DNA from: Kudoa neothunni | Lineage: Eukaryota > Cnidaria | Reading direction: 5' to 3' | Assembly: GCA_964304625.1 (NCBI GenBank) | Contig: OZ199838.1 | Span: 14,446,001 to 14,510,000, forward strand | Length of the DNA: 64,000 bases | Shown here: piece by piece, positions 50,335 to 62,620 of the stretch | Numbering within the stretch: position 1 is the stretch's first letter | How the letters are laid out: each line of letters opens with the position of its first letter | Position numbers and translations under genes: made by a program | The notes under the pieces: model-generated | Seen by the model: only the letters and a program-made list of their open reading frames with translations | The model's database searches: none | What the model was told of the DNA's origin: nothing

Positions 50335-52173
50335 CAGTGACTTATGGGGTCGTTCGTAATATCGCAATAAAACATAAATTAATAAGCTTTTTGAAAATTT
50401 AATTTTTACTATCTAAACTTTATTAAAAACGTAACATATTGCTTAAATTGGACTTTAGAAAACTTAAAATATCAACAGTTTTTATGCATTTAATGTGTCG
50501 TGCGCAATTATGGCTCGTGCGTCGGTAGCTAACAAAAAGAAATTACTAACTCTATCGATAAAATTAGAAATCATCAAACACTACGAAAAGATATCGAATA
50601 AACCAAACGCCAAATTGAAACGATGAAGGCCTTCGACGTAAAAGCAAGATCTACCTTGAATACTATCCTAAACAATAAAGACAAGTTGCTTAAGCACTAT
50701 AACGACGGTTCTGTTTCCAAACTAAGAAAAACTCTTAAGAAAGGAGAACATATAGATATCGATCATCAAGTGAAAGACTGGATAGAATTCATGAGAGCAA
50801 AAAATATAGAACTTTCTCAAGAAGTTATCATCAATAAAGCCAATGGAATTCTTGATGATGCCTCAAAAGAAACACCTTTGTCAATTGGCTGGTTTTATGG
50901 CTTTATAAAAAGATTTAATATCTCTCGTAGTACATTTTTCGGTGAATCGAAATGTGTAAACAATATTGTCATCGAGGAATGGAAAACCAATTTGAGCGAA
51001 ATCTTTAAGAGCTGGGAGGCCTAAGGATATTTTTAATACAGACGAAACAGGCTTGTATTATCAGCAACGAAAAATTTATTAATATGTTTATGTGTTATAT
51101 ATCTTGCGTAGGTAGAGGATATGTATTCACTAACGAGGTAAATAAAAATGGGTGTAAACAATCAAAAAAAAAGAATAACTGCTTTGTTTACCTGCTCTAT
51201 GCTCGGAGAAAAATTAGACCCATTAATAATAGGTAAGTTTTCAAAGCCCCGTTGTTTTGGATCAATTAAAAAGCTGCCATTGGATTATGAAGCAAACACT
51301 AACGCTTGGATGACAGAGAAAATATTTTCCCAATTCCTCATTAGGTGGAACAAGAAATTAATTATGTCAACAAGGAAAATTTTGCTTTTTCTTGACAACT
51401 GCCCCTCACACCCTAATTTGAACCTTTCCAATATTACTTTATGTTTCTTCCCATTTAATGCTACTAGCGTTTTGCAACCTCTTGACTAAGGGATAACCAA
51501 CAATGTTAAAGTAATTTATAAGAAACATTTAATGGAGTCTCTTATACAGAGATTGGAAGATGGATCGACCAAATGCGAATTACCCACCATTTTGGAAGCG
51601 ATGTTTCTGTTGAAGAATTCATGGGATCATGTAAAAACCGAAACAATTGTAAATTGTTTTAGAAAGTCATTTTCCCCATGCCACGAAGAATTAGAAACTC
51701 TCACAGAAAATGAAAATCCAACAATCGAATTAAAAGAAATGATGGAAGAAGTCAATATAATCACTATAAATCCAGAAGTTTGTGTTGCTGATGAAGTGGA
51801 TAGCGATAATACTAGTATTCTTTCACATCATGATAGGATAGAAGCAGGGTCTGATAATGGTTCTATTTAAGCTGTTCTCGTTTCTGATAAGGATATGTTT
51901 AAATATTTGGCCTGTATAAGGAGATATTTTAAAACCAAAAGCCCAGAAATGTTAAAGCAAATAACAAAATTCGACGATCTAATTTTAGGAACGACTGCAT
52001 TACAAATTACTTTAAAAGTAACCGTAGTTGATTACGCTTGTTAACGAAGATATTACGTATTATTTTTAATTTTTGTTTATTTCGCATGCGCAAAGCTATG
52101 TGTGATGCGTAATTATGGCTCGTGCGTAATGACTTTGAATTCCCTTTTGATTACGCACGACCCATAAGTCCTT
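50335..52173 (+). mobile_element. Tigger/pogo-type DNA transposon, 1.84 kb, both ends present
   Basis: TA duplication at each side (50333-50334, 52174-52175). Inverted ends CAGTGACTTATGGGGTCGTTC and, inward from the right, CAAGGACTTATGGGTCGTGC. A second GCTCGTGCG word close to each end (50511, 52110) may be an inner transposase-binding site. Carries one transposase gene. Confidence 0.9.
50510..51870 (+). pseudogene. Tigger/jerky-type transposase (CENPB-DDE), slightly broken
   Basis: ATG at 50510 opens a psq-type helix-turn-helix (LTLSIKLEIIKHYEK ... ARSTLNTILNNKDKLL); a CENPB-type second helix-turn-helix follows (QVKDWIEFMRAKNIELSQEV, IGWFYGFIKRFNISR, 50760-50940). DDE core: NTDETGLYYQQ (about 51035) with the first aspartate; ALFTCSMLGEKLDPLIIGK; LLFLDNCPSHPN (51389-51424) with the second; NATSVLQPLD (51460-51489) with the third, where the family's QG is a stop codon. 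The C terminus is acidic. A frame change near 50615, one near 51020 and the stop at 51487-51489 break it, so it decayed recently. Confidence 0.85.
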
Positions 52174-52175
52174 GT

Positions 52176-53889
52176 ATTTTGCGAGAAATTCAAAAAATTA
52201 AATAATTCATATATGGCACTTGAATAATTCTATATTCACCTTCTCGTAAAAATATTATTTTTGCGTAAAATCAGGTATTGAGTGCTATTAACAAATGTTT
52301 TTTTAACATTTTGGATTTTTTACATTTAATTGAATAGAGTACTCCAAAAAATTGTATATGATACTTTATCATTTTTATTGGATTTATCTACGTAACCTTA
52401 AAATCGTCTATTTTCTATTTTGATAACTGCTGTATTATATTGATTATTTTATGACAAACATAATAGTTTATAATTTTTTTTGGAAGATAATGGACATAAT
52501 AAAATGTCAACTTTCAAACGACTTCAGCCATACCATTGTATTCACCGAATATAAATTTACCAACAAAATTTATAAACTAAAACTCTTGTTTAACATAATA
52601 AATAATAGTCAAATTTAAAGTTTACTTATTTTAATTTGAATAGAATGGTGTTTCCAGTATCTAAAATATGGCATCATTATATAGAACACTTAAATTCATT
52701 TGTTGGTCAAATAATTATTTAAAAAAATAATTTAAGTTATTTTAAATAACGAACGCATTAAAATATGTGACAAACATTGAAACTGGCAAGTTTTTGTAAA
52801 CGAAACAGAGATTACACTTAGGATCTATTTTGCTCGGGGCGGGTTAGATCAAAATATAGAAATTAATGTTTGTGACCACATTCTTCCATTACTTATTTAT
52901 TTTATTAAGGAGAATCGTGTAGAAATTGACGATAAAAGAGACGTACGAAGGGTGTCTTTCAAGTATCACATGTTTCATTATTACTATCGGAGAACTTCTT
53001 AAAAATTAATGTTATGAAAATTAAAAAATGCAAAAAAATATTTCAAAACAAACGAATATTTACACTTGACTCTTAATCGTGAATGTCAGTATCAAGATCT
53101 TATTTATGCATTTCTATAGCCTTCCAACTGTCACGTGATTATGGTTCTCTCGAAAGGCCCCATGCTAAAATAATTTATTCTAAATACAATTTATTTGACT
53201 CCCCATGTCTTTGTAATAATCAATTATTTAGAACCTTGATATGAGGAAGGAAAATATATCCCCAAAACTTTGATTGTAAACAAGGTTTCACAATATTTCT
53301 TAACTTAAAACATTTACTCATATGATAAATTCATGTTGTAAAGCACTAAACACATGATAAAAATTTTATTTTTTATCTTATTGAATTATCTAGGAGCTTT
53401 TGTAGTGCCATATTTACTGAATTTTTTCTGTGGATATTTCAAAGAATTCAAACTCTATTTTCCTATTAATAAAGTTAATTTCTAATATATTAATTATTTT
53501 GGTTAAGTATAAAAATATTTCGGAATTAAAAAGCTACCGACACGTAAATCCATCACATAAATTAATTTTATTATTACATTGACTTCATTGTTTCACACTT
53601 TATAATAAAACTTATTGTAAGTTCAAGAACTGAAAAATTCACCAACACTTTTCAAGGTGACATTAAACCAGGCGAAAAAACCTCATATAATGTGCAATTT
53701 AATAAACAATTTTTATTTTGGGATTTAAATTAAATACAAATAATTATTCGAAAAATCAATATCTATAAATTTAAGGTCATAATTATTATTCCGCAATAGC
53801 TCAATAAAATATACTGAATATAAAATAAGAAAATAATAATCGGTAAATATTGAAATCTAAAACGACCTTTCTTATTAAGCTTCATCAAC
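52176..53889. other. Gene-free AT-rich stretch
   Basis: Nothing recognised; downstream flank of the FN3-like gene. Confidence 0.4.
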
Positions 53890-56808
53890 CTAGTTTCTTT
53901 TTCGGAATGCAATAAATGCACCTATTCCTCCAATCACAACAATTATTGCCACAACCGCTATGATGATTCTAAAATTTATTATTTAAATAAATCATATTTC
54001 CAACATAATACATAGTGTTTTTGCTTGACCTAGAAAATAATATAATAAGTTTTCTGACTATTATAATATTTACGTTGATCTACTTCCCGCTTCTCCTACA
54101 TTTTAAATCAATATAGCTGATCGATAGGAGAATTTTTACCTTTCTTAATTTCTTCGGCTCCAAATACTGTTGCATCTTCACTGTGATAAATCGTCAAGTG
54201 ATAATCATTTAAATCCTCCACATTTTCGATGGTGAAACTTTCACAATTTGGCAGTGAGTTGCAATCGCCGACTGAATTGCCAGTACATTTTTTGACCGTT
54301 GGTCTTGCAGGATCATTTGAATTTACCAATGTCCACTTACATTTGGATCCTTTGGATTTACCCTCGGGAAGGGTGCTGGTGACTTTTAGTGTTGTACCCT
54401 CACGATTAATGACAACAGTTATTTTTTTCGATGGTTCAGTTGGGGTCACCGGTAATGGTTCTAAATAAATTTTAATATTTTTATTATCATGAGAAAATAT
54501 TATTATTGATTATATCAATAGATAAAAATAATTTCTGTTAACAACTGATAAAGTTTACTTGGTTCTATCGTAATTACTGACTCTTTTGATCTACCAACAG
54601 CTGTAACCAATATTTTATATTCCTTGTTTGCATAAAAACCATCACTGAATACGATATTTTCACATAATGGCACTTCAGTACAATATTCAGCAGGTGCTGG
54701 ATTTGCGAGTGGTTGCTGTTTGTCTGTACCTGTTCTAGCAATAATAATTCCGTCATTTTCACCTAGCATTATTGACAATGCTGATTTGGGTGCATTAACC
54801 GGGCAAGAAAAAACAGTCTCCCATTGACCTCCCCTTTTCTCTTTAATCTGATAATGACATTGCGCTTCAGCGTACGGTGTTGACAATGTGCCTTTGATTC
54901 TGTAACCCTTGTCTAATGGTTCTTTAGCAAGCGCAAGATTAGAAAATACTATTTTAAATATTACTGAAAACATTCATATAATAACCATATTTACTCGTTT
55001 TAAGATTGGAAAATGTAGTAGAACCATACTCGGAATATGCTACAACCTTAACGTCGTACGCTGTATTAGGCTCAAGGTCAACAACAGTTTTGGAATCTTT
55101 GCACAAGCCTCTGCAGGGTACGCTATCCAAACATGCAGCTTCTACAAACAGATTTTTCCCTGTAGCACTAACATAGAAGTCACATACAGGCTCGGTTGAT
55201 TCATTTCCAGGACTTCCATCTATTGCCTTTATTATGATAGACGTATCCCTCAGAGTTGGCTGGGCCGAATTAAATAATTTTTCCCCATTTTTTTCTTTAT
55301 TATGTTAAAAATAGGATAATTAAATTTTTATTACCTGTTTCAATATATAGGTATTCTTTAAAATCAGCGTAGTTGTTTATATTTCTCGGAGAAATTTGAA
55401 ACATGAGTGATTTTCCTTCAGGTAAGCTTTGTATGGTGGCCACTGAACTGCAAAGATTGGAGCAAGTCTGTCCACTTGAACATTGTGCATCATTATTTTG
55501 GCCGTCCTTAGGCGTGCCTGCGGCATAATATTTAATGTTGCATTGATCAAAGTTTACTCTAGTTCCAGTCGATGGCGCCAATAACGGCAGATTTATTTTA
55601 ACCCCAGTACTTGTAATAGAAGAGATCAGTGCTTCTTCCTCTCCACTGGGTTCGATTATGGCTATAACAATTTCATAAGAGAAGGAATTTATTTATTTAC
55701 CATATTTTTTATAGGTATATCCCTGTATTGGCCTTTGATCACCTGCTACTAAATTATGATGTCTCCTTTGAATCAATATTTCAACGATGGGTTTAGTTTG
55801 TTCGAGTGTGAGCTCCACCTCGTCACAAGGGGCATAGCAAGGTTTGTTTATGCCGCCGCAATTTGAGGAGTAAACGGCTGGATTTGGACTTAGGCTATCG
55901 ATTCCGTCTCTAATACTGAATAAGCATATTTCACTTGGAAATGAGTTGGTGAATTTAAGTTGATATTGTGTTTTTATCGCTTCAGATTTATACTTAACGT
56001 AGAACTGTGGCTTATAAATGTCTGTTTCCTCTCTCATATAATAATTGGGCAGATGGTAGTAGAATATGGGATAATCGGTGCATCTCACTTCAAAATATGG
56101 GATTTTGATGCCGTATTCAACCGATTTGGCGTAGGTGTCACTACTGCTATTGTAGGCGAATCCACAATTATCCCCTGCAGGTACATTTTTGTATTTTATG
56201 CCTTTGTAATAAATAGGACATGCAACTGGTTTACACGTAACCGCACTCAGCATTAATTGATCACCATTATGTGTCGACCCTGTAATAAATGGGTCAACCA
56301 ACAACGCTAAATTTACCTTAATATATAACAAAGTTATTTAATCATACGTATTTGAAAACCAAAAACATTCCCACCCTTTTTATGAGAATTTTCTTTTACA
56401 TCAGCTGGATCATCCCCATCCTTTATGTAAACATATTTCGACCTTGGGGAGAAATATAGATAATCAAGATTATTGTCTTTTCCAGTACAGGATCGGACAC
56501 ACATACTATAAATACCACTTTCCTTATTTGCACATCCATCTATTTCATCATAGTCGTTTCCATTGGCGTTTTCTTTCATTATACGACATTTTTTTGTTCC
56601 TTCATACGCTAAACCCTTTAATTCAATGTTAACTTTAGCGGAACTTTCAAGAGGATCTTTCAACTGATAATAAACTTCTCTAGCAGCTTTTGAAGTATCT
56701 GTTGTAGAGTAAGAACATGTGACTAATTAACAATTAATTAAATCAACCATTATTTGAATTACATGCAAGTATAATCAAAGGAATAAAGTTTTTGTTATTA
56801 AATTTCAT
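53890..56808 (-). CDS. Type I membrane protein with repeated cysteine-patterned FN3-like domains
   Basis: Family unknown. Ten exons on the minus strand, all in phase: 56763-56808, 56348-56722, 55701-56306, 55335-55661, 54995-55294, 54559-54948, 54140-54460, 54074-54095, 54012-54029, 53890-53968; about 827 residues, intact. Order: signal peptide (MKFNNKNFIPLIILAFTCSY); six or seven units of about 100-110 residues; a short SR/ST stalk made of two tiny exons (22 and 18 nt); membrane helix (IIIIAVVAIIVVIGGIGAFI) and a five-residue basic tail FRKRN. The clearest FN3 unit has DLEPNTAYDVKVVAYSEYGS. Each unit carries C-x-hydrophobic, a later C, then C-x3-5-C. All long introns break codons at phase 1, the pattern of shuffled extracellular modules. 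Likely a cell-surface adhesion or receptor protein with no signalling tail. ITPLASS: function not inferred further. Confidence 0.75.
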
Positions 56809-57947
56809 TTTGAATGAATTATAACGATTACTAATCTGTTATTATGTAAACCGGTATATTTGTTCATATTAAACACATTCAATCAACTGGATAAGTTAAT
56901 CCGAATGTTTACGGTTGTTTTATGTTAATTCATAATATTTTCATATCAAGTAATATTTATATCGCAAAATATTACACTTTCTCCAACTCGTACGTTTCAG
57001 GATCTGAGAATCTTCAGGTAAATTCAAATTCTTTTAATAATTAAGTCTGTTAGGGATTTTAAAAAATTATTGTCAATTAAACCTTTTTGTGTAATAAATG
57101 TCATATTAAATTATTCAATTGTATTTATTTTATTATTGATCAAATAAGTTCCAAAATAGCCTTAATTACTAAAATTATTTTTGTAGTTTTGCGAATTGTA
57201 AAAATATTTTGTATTTTGTCGTTTATTTTTAGATAATGAAATACTTAACTTAAATTGTTGGAAATAATCTATCTTCTCCTTATAGAGAGACTTTATTTAG
57301 TATTTGAGATCGTTTTTGTACTTTAAAAATGAAAAATTAACTAAAAAAATATAACGGGATTGTCTGCTTTCTTATAAAAGGTGATTTGTAGTGTAAACTT
57401 ATAGTAAACAGATTAGAGCGGATGATAATGAGATTACCACTGCACATGGTTTGCTAATGGGTTCAGTGATATGCGTAACAAATCTAATTTTCGGTATGTA
57501 AATTCTACTGAAACTTTGAAAGTTAACTATTTTTATACTTTTGAAGTACTTAAGACAATCTACAACATTCGTTCGTGCTTAGGCAAGGACTCAGGGTAAA
57601 CGAAGTTTTGTTGTTTAAAGGGGAGCATAATACGCGTGAATAAATTATTTCCTTTTCACGTTTAATTAAAGATAAAAAATTTTAAATATTTCTTAAATAA
57701 ACGTAAAATGATGTTAGCACGTTATAATTGAATGCAATATTGCCAACAAACTTTTAGATTAGTTAATTCATCGACGGGTTAGTTAAAGTGATTAATACGC
57801 CAAATGAGTTGTAAGAACTTATGATTTCTAAATGAAAATAAAATCCAATAAAGAAGAAAATGAAGGTTATCCGATTAATGTTGTTCATCTCGAATAACAC
57901 TGTCGTCAAAAGAACGATTAAATAAGTATAATTGACTTTGAATTTAA
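56809..57947. other. Upstream flank of the FN3-like gene
   Basis: AT-rich; no other feature recognised. The gene's promoter must lie here. Confidence 0.4.
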
Positions 57948-58449
57948 CCCTTTCGACCCGAATAATGCCATATAGCATCATCGGATTGATATCGGAATAT
58001 CTCTTCCATGTTTCTATGTATAATTTAAATCTACCGTTAAATAAAATTATAAATATGCTTTATTAAATGAATTTAAAAATTAGAATTATCAGTTGTTTAT
58101 TTATTTTGTAATAAATAAACAGCATGCGTGAACGGCGTTAACAGATAATGAATTATTGTATCGATATTTACGGAAATAACGATTATGTATTTTATATTTC
58201 AGAAAAATATAATCATTTATTATTAAGAAAATAATGTTTAAAAATTGGATCGAAATTTAAAAATAATGATGTATAGCGGGCTCGGGAGCTGAAACAATGA
58301 ACGATGCCACATGGCATCATGTAGTTATTTAATTATATATAATATTTCGTAAATCAAAGATAATGTATTCCATTTTAATTTTATATCTATAAATGAAAAC
58401 AATGGAAAAATATTTATTCTCAATTTTTATTTTGTTGAGGTCGAAAGCG
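57948..58449. mobile_element. piggyBac-type MITE (502 bp)
   Basis: TTAA on both sides (57944-57947, 58450-58453). Ends CCCTTTCGACCCG and, inward from the right, CGCTTTCGACC. Palindromic ATGCC...GGCAT words occur near both ends (57966-57980 and 58305-58320). No coding capacity. Confidence 0.85.
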
Positions 58450-59319
58450 TTAAGAATTTATATTCACGATTACTTTTACACAAAATACAGTTCCATCTCA
58501 ATACATGCCATATAAGTTAATAAGAAATTATTGTTCTACTCGATCTAATCGATATTTTCACGAAGTTTTTGTTAATGTAAGACAGATCAAATACAAAGAA
58601 GTTCTTTAGAACAATCAAAATGGTGCACTGCTTTCTAGAAAACCAGTTGATATATAGCATTGTTGTAATTTTTCAAACCAAAAACCACCTTTACATTTTA
58701 GATTTAATCGTATTTTGTTAATTAAATTTGTATATTTTTGACGCAGTATGTATTTTAAAAAAAAAATGGTTGCATTTACATACAAATCAGTAAATTATGT
58801 TAAAAATAATGAATACGTACGTTACCGCACCACAACTTATTAAAACCTGCATTAACATCCTTTATAAAAATGCTAAAAAAAGGAGGAACAACTAACATTT
58901 TTATTTCTGACGCATCTTAGGTTGATTTTTTTTCTTATCGTTTGTAGACTAATAATAAATTTTATAACTAGGAGGATTAATGTATATCGCTAAATTTGAA
59001 AAGAACTGAAAGTCCTAGTCAAGTCACTTAATGATTTTGGTTAACCCTTTGTGGCACGCATGGGGTCCAATGGATTACGCGTTATATTTTTAGCGCGATA
59101 GCTCGTATTCTACAATAACTGGTGCCTATATATCACACTTATTCACATATTTTTGTCAATTCTATAATTTATTATAATCCGATGAGCCAAAACAGATTTT
59201 GCAACTTCCATAGCGATGTATCTGATTCGAAAGTACCAGATTCATATAGATAAGACTTCGACTGTACCACGTTTTTGATGATGAATGCGAGAAAAATAAT
59301 TTTGAATTTAAGTTATATA

Positions 59320-61238
59320 CAGTCGAGATTGGATATTGCGTAATTTAAGATTTTCGATATGAAGATATTTACATTGGGACTTAATTTTAGAGTTATATCA
59401 TTACTTTATTTATTAAGTTAATAATATAGAATAAAAATAAAAAAATATTTTTTCGATCTGCCTCTGATTTAGTATTGCGTAAAACCTTTTTATTGCGTAA
59501 CGTAAATTACCAACGTGACTCGATATTGCGTGATTTCATCTTCGATATGTCCATGGAGCAGCGTGAAATTTCTGAGAAAATTAGATTAATACAATATTAC
59601 AATTCAATAAAATCAATAAAGAGCGCAAGAAAATGACAGTTGAAATGTTTAAACGTAGTGCTATGATTATTTTTGATCGATAACAATTTATTTCTTAAAG
59701 GACATTCAGCGTTTGACCAGAATTCTTTCTCATGAAACCAAGCTGAGAAATTCAGATGTTGCAGGAAATAGGAAGAGGCATTCAAATGGAAGATTTATCA
59801 ATATAGACGAAGAAGTTTATGAATGGTTTATCAAAAAACGCACCAATGGTCACATTATTTCTGGTGACGTAATACTTGAAATGGCCACCATAATTGCCAG
59901 AAAGAATGAAGTTAAAAATTTTAAAGCAAGCAGGAGTTGGCTAGTGGGGTTTAAAAAAAGGTTTGGAATCATTTTCAAGAATTTTCATGGTGAAGCTGCG
60001 AGCGCTAACGTCGCGTCTATTGATTCGTGGATCTATGAAAAATAAAAATTTGATAAGCATATATAGCCCAAAAAATATAATCAATATTGACAAAACTGGT
60101 TTGTTTTATGAGCAATTACAGAACAGTAGTTATTTATTCAAAGAAGAAAATGACATTAAAGGTAAAAAGCTATCGAAAAAAAGAATAACGATTTTGGGTA
60201 TCGTGCTTTTTAAGCGGAGAAAAGTTGCCCTTAGTCGTAATTGGGAAATACCAAAATCCCAGGTGATTCAAGGGGGTAAAAAATTTACCTTATGAGTATT
60301 ATGCCCAAAAAAATCTGGATGACCTCTGCTATTTTTCTCCAGATAATGAAAAATTAAATTTTAAAATGGAGTCAGAACAACGAAAAATACTACAAGTGTT
60401 TTACAGCCACTCGATCTCGGAGTGATCATATTGTCTTAAAAGTAGATATAAAAAAATATTGTGTAGCCATATGACATTATGTGATGATTCGTTAAATAAT
60501 AAATTTACATTACTTAATGCAATTTTGACACTCCAAGAAGCATGGAACATTATTCCACCTGATATTATTGTCAACTGTTTTAAAAAGTCGGGCATATTTA
60601 GCGAAGTAAAAGCTAATGCGAACTTCAAAAATTAATCATTATCATAGGAGATACAGAGACGGAAACAAATGATAAAATTTTCGAAGATGAACAGAGTATA
60701 AATATACAATAAAATTTTAACATTTTTATAGTCGAGGAGGAAACATGGGAGAGCAGCTTTGATGATGATAACTTACCTACTTGTGAAGATGATAACGGCG
60801 ATGTCTTAATATCAACAGTGAATCCAATCAGAATGAAATCGAATCTGATGAGGAAGAACCAAAAGTTCTAATAAAAGATATAAAGCATGCCGTAAGTACA
60901 TTAAGGAAGGTGTTTATTCAGGAAGATCCATCTGGACTCATCGATCCTTATCCGATAATGGATCGAATTTTAAAAAATATCATCTCAAAGATGGCACCAA
61001 ACTAAAATTACTTCATTTTTTCATAAAAATTAATAATTTTGTCTGGTGAGTTAAATAAAATTCCTTATATTTATTTTATTTCACTAGCAATGATTTAAAG
61101 TAAGATAAACGCACAAAACAATTTTAAATCGGAATATTTTTACAAGTGCGCATGTGCATGATTCGATATTGCGTAAAACCTTTTTATTGCGTACTTTTTC
61201 CTTGGTCCCGAAAATTACGCAATATCGAATCTCGACTG
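59320..61238 (+). mobile_element. Tigger/pogo-type transposon 2 (1.92 kb), nested
   Basis: TA duplication on both sides (59318-59319, 61239-61240). Inverted ends CAGTCGAGATTGGATATTGC and, inward, CAGTCGAGATTCGATATTGC. The word ATTGCGTAA recurs as subterminal repeats: three sites within 210 bp of the left end and two near 61165-61195. Confidence 0.92.
59550..60720 (+). pseudogene. Tigger-type transposase relic of element 2
   Basis: N-terminal helix-turn-helix (MSMEQREISEKIRLIQYYNS) is cut by a stop after about 26 codons. The CENPB-type part (59713-60042) is open: INIDEEVYEWFIKKRTNG, SRSWLVGFKKRFGII. The core has NIDKTGLFYEQLQN (first aspartate, about 60090) and, in another frame, NTTSVLQPLDLGVI (third, about 60385-60425); the middle of the core with the DN motif is deleted. 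A C-terminal block LQEAWNIIPPDIIVNCF (60535-60585) survives. Dead element. Confidence 0.8.
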
Positions 61239-61499
61239 TATTACTAAGTTTGATTGGTGCCAAAGTCTGTGGGGCTGTTTCAAAGAATAGAAAGTATGAT
61301 ATGATTATGGAGAAACGTCAAATAAAAATCCCTGATGATGTATACAGGAAGTCTCAAATTTGAAGTCTATTCATTACTGATGAAATACTACATCGAATAT
61401 TGATTATTTACAAATAATCATCCGGAGAATATACATTCAAATTTCACATGATTACTGGATTGCGTTGAATTCGATTGTGCTAATTGAAGGCATTTATTG

Positions 61500-62400
61500 G
61501 TTTACATCATTTTTAGGTATAAAAAAACGAATCTAACAGATATGCAGGAACCTTGGGGCCGATGATGATTTTGGTTTCGTTATTTGCAGAAGGCATTCTG
61601 CAGTAACAGATTTAAATTTTTAAAAAGATGCCTACGCTATAACGACGATTCTACTGAATCAGTGATACTCAAATCAAGATAGATTTTCAAAAATAAAAGA
61701 TATTTTCAATTATATCAACTCCAAATTTATGACATATTACAGCCCCACAGAGTGTCTCACTATTGATGAAATGCTGAGGCCGTTTAGAGGACGATGTATT
61801 TTCAAACAATACATTCCATCAAAGCCTTCCAAATATGGCATCAAGATATATAATTTATGTGACACTAAAACATATTATACACTAAATCTTGAAGTATGTT
61901 TTGGAGCTCAATGTGGTATTGTCTATAAAGTTGATAATTCTCCACAGTGTTTAATAATGCGTCTTGTAAAACCAGTGTTACAATCTGGGAGAAATATTAC
62001 ATTTGACAATTGGTTAATTTCTCTCCCACTATTTGAAAAATTACTAAACAATGGCTTGACTGCGGTTGGAACTATAAGGAAGAATAAAAAAGAATCCCCT
62101 CCACTCATTTACCTTCAAAAACACGAGAGAAATTTACATCAAAATTTTCATTTACAAAAAATCTTACATTATTAATCCAATGGACTTAAAAAGAATAAAT
62201 CCGTCCTTATTCTAATTTTATTTCGTCACAAGTCTATTATCGATACAAAACATCCAAAAAAGCTTCCTGAGATGATTAATTTTTACGACTCCACTAAAGG
62301 ATGAGTTGACAAGATGGATCAAATGTGTGCCAGTTATTCCAGTCATAGGAAAACTAAAAGATGGCCAGCTGTTATTTTTCACACTTTATTAGATGTAACT
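61500..62400 (+). pseudogene. piggyBac transposase relic 3 (main part)
   Basis: Continuation of element 3 after the Tigger insertion: KKTNLTDMQEPWG (about 61525), RFKFLKRCLRYNDDST, then a long open block 61729-62172 with LTIDEMLRPFRGRCIFKQYI, PSKPSKYGIKIYNLCD, GRNITFDNWLISLPLFEKLL (catalytic aspartate present) and GLTAVGTIRKNKKESPP, then KMDQMCASYSSHRKTKRWPA (about 62310-62370). Several frame breaks and stops elsewhere. The cysteine-rich tail of relics 1 and 2 is not recognisable here. Confidence 0.85.
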
Positions 62401-62620
62401 TCTATTAATTTATACATTATATATGGTATCAAAAATAATGTAAAAGTGCGAAGGAAAGGTTACATCAAATTTAGGATCAAGTAGTATTAACAAAAAGATA
62501 ACAGAGTTAAAATTTTTGACAATGGCTATACTCATGGATCCATTTAATCCTCCCTCGGGACTGGCCATTCTCATGAAACCGAATAACTCCTCCGTTATAG
62601 ACAATATTTAAAATCTGATT

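Larger units (their letters stand above)
59045..62620 (+). mobile_element. piggyBac element 3, interrupted by a Tigger insertion
   Basis: Left end after TTAA (59041-59044): CCCTTTGTGGCACGCATGGGG. An acidic N-terminal fragment (MSQNRFCNFHSDVSDSKVPD, 59182-59241) precedes the Tigger insertion at 59320-61238; the transposase resumes after it. The right end was not found, so the boundary is approximate. Confidence 0.6.

Noticed and set aside
55960-56256. Plus-strand open frames over the FN3-like gene (also 54229-54468, 54909-55199, 56444-56632).
   Set aside because: Antisense shadows of well-phased minus-strand exons.
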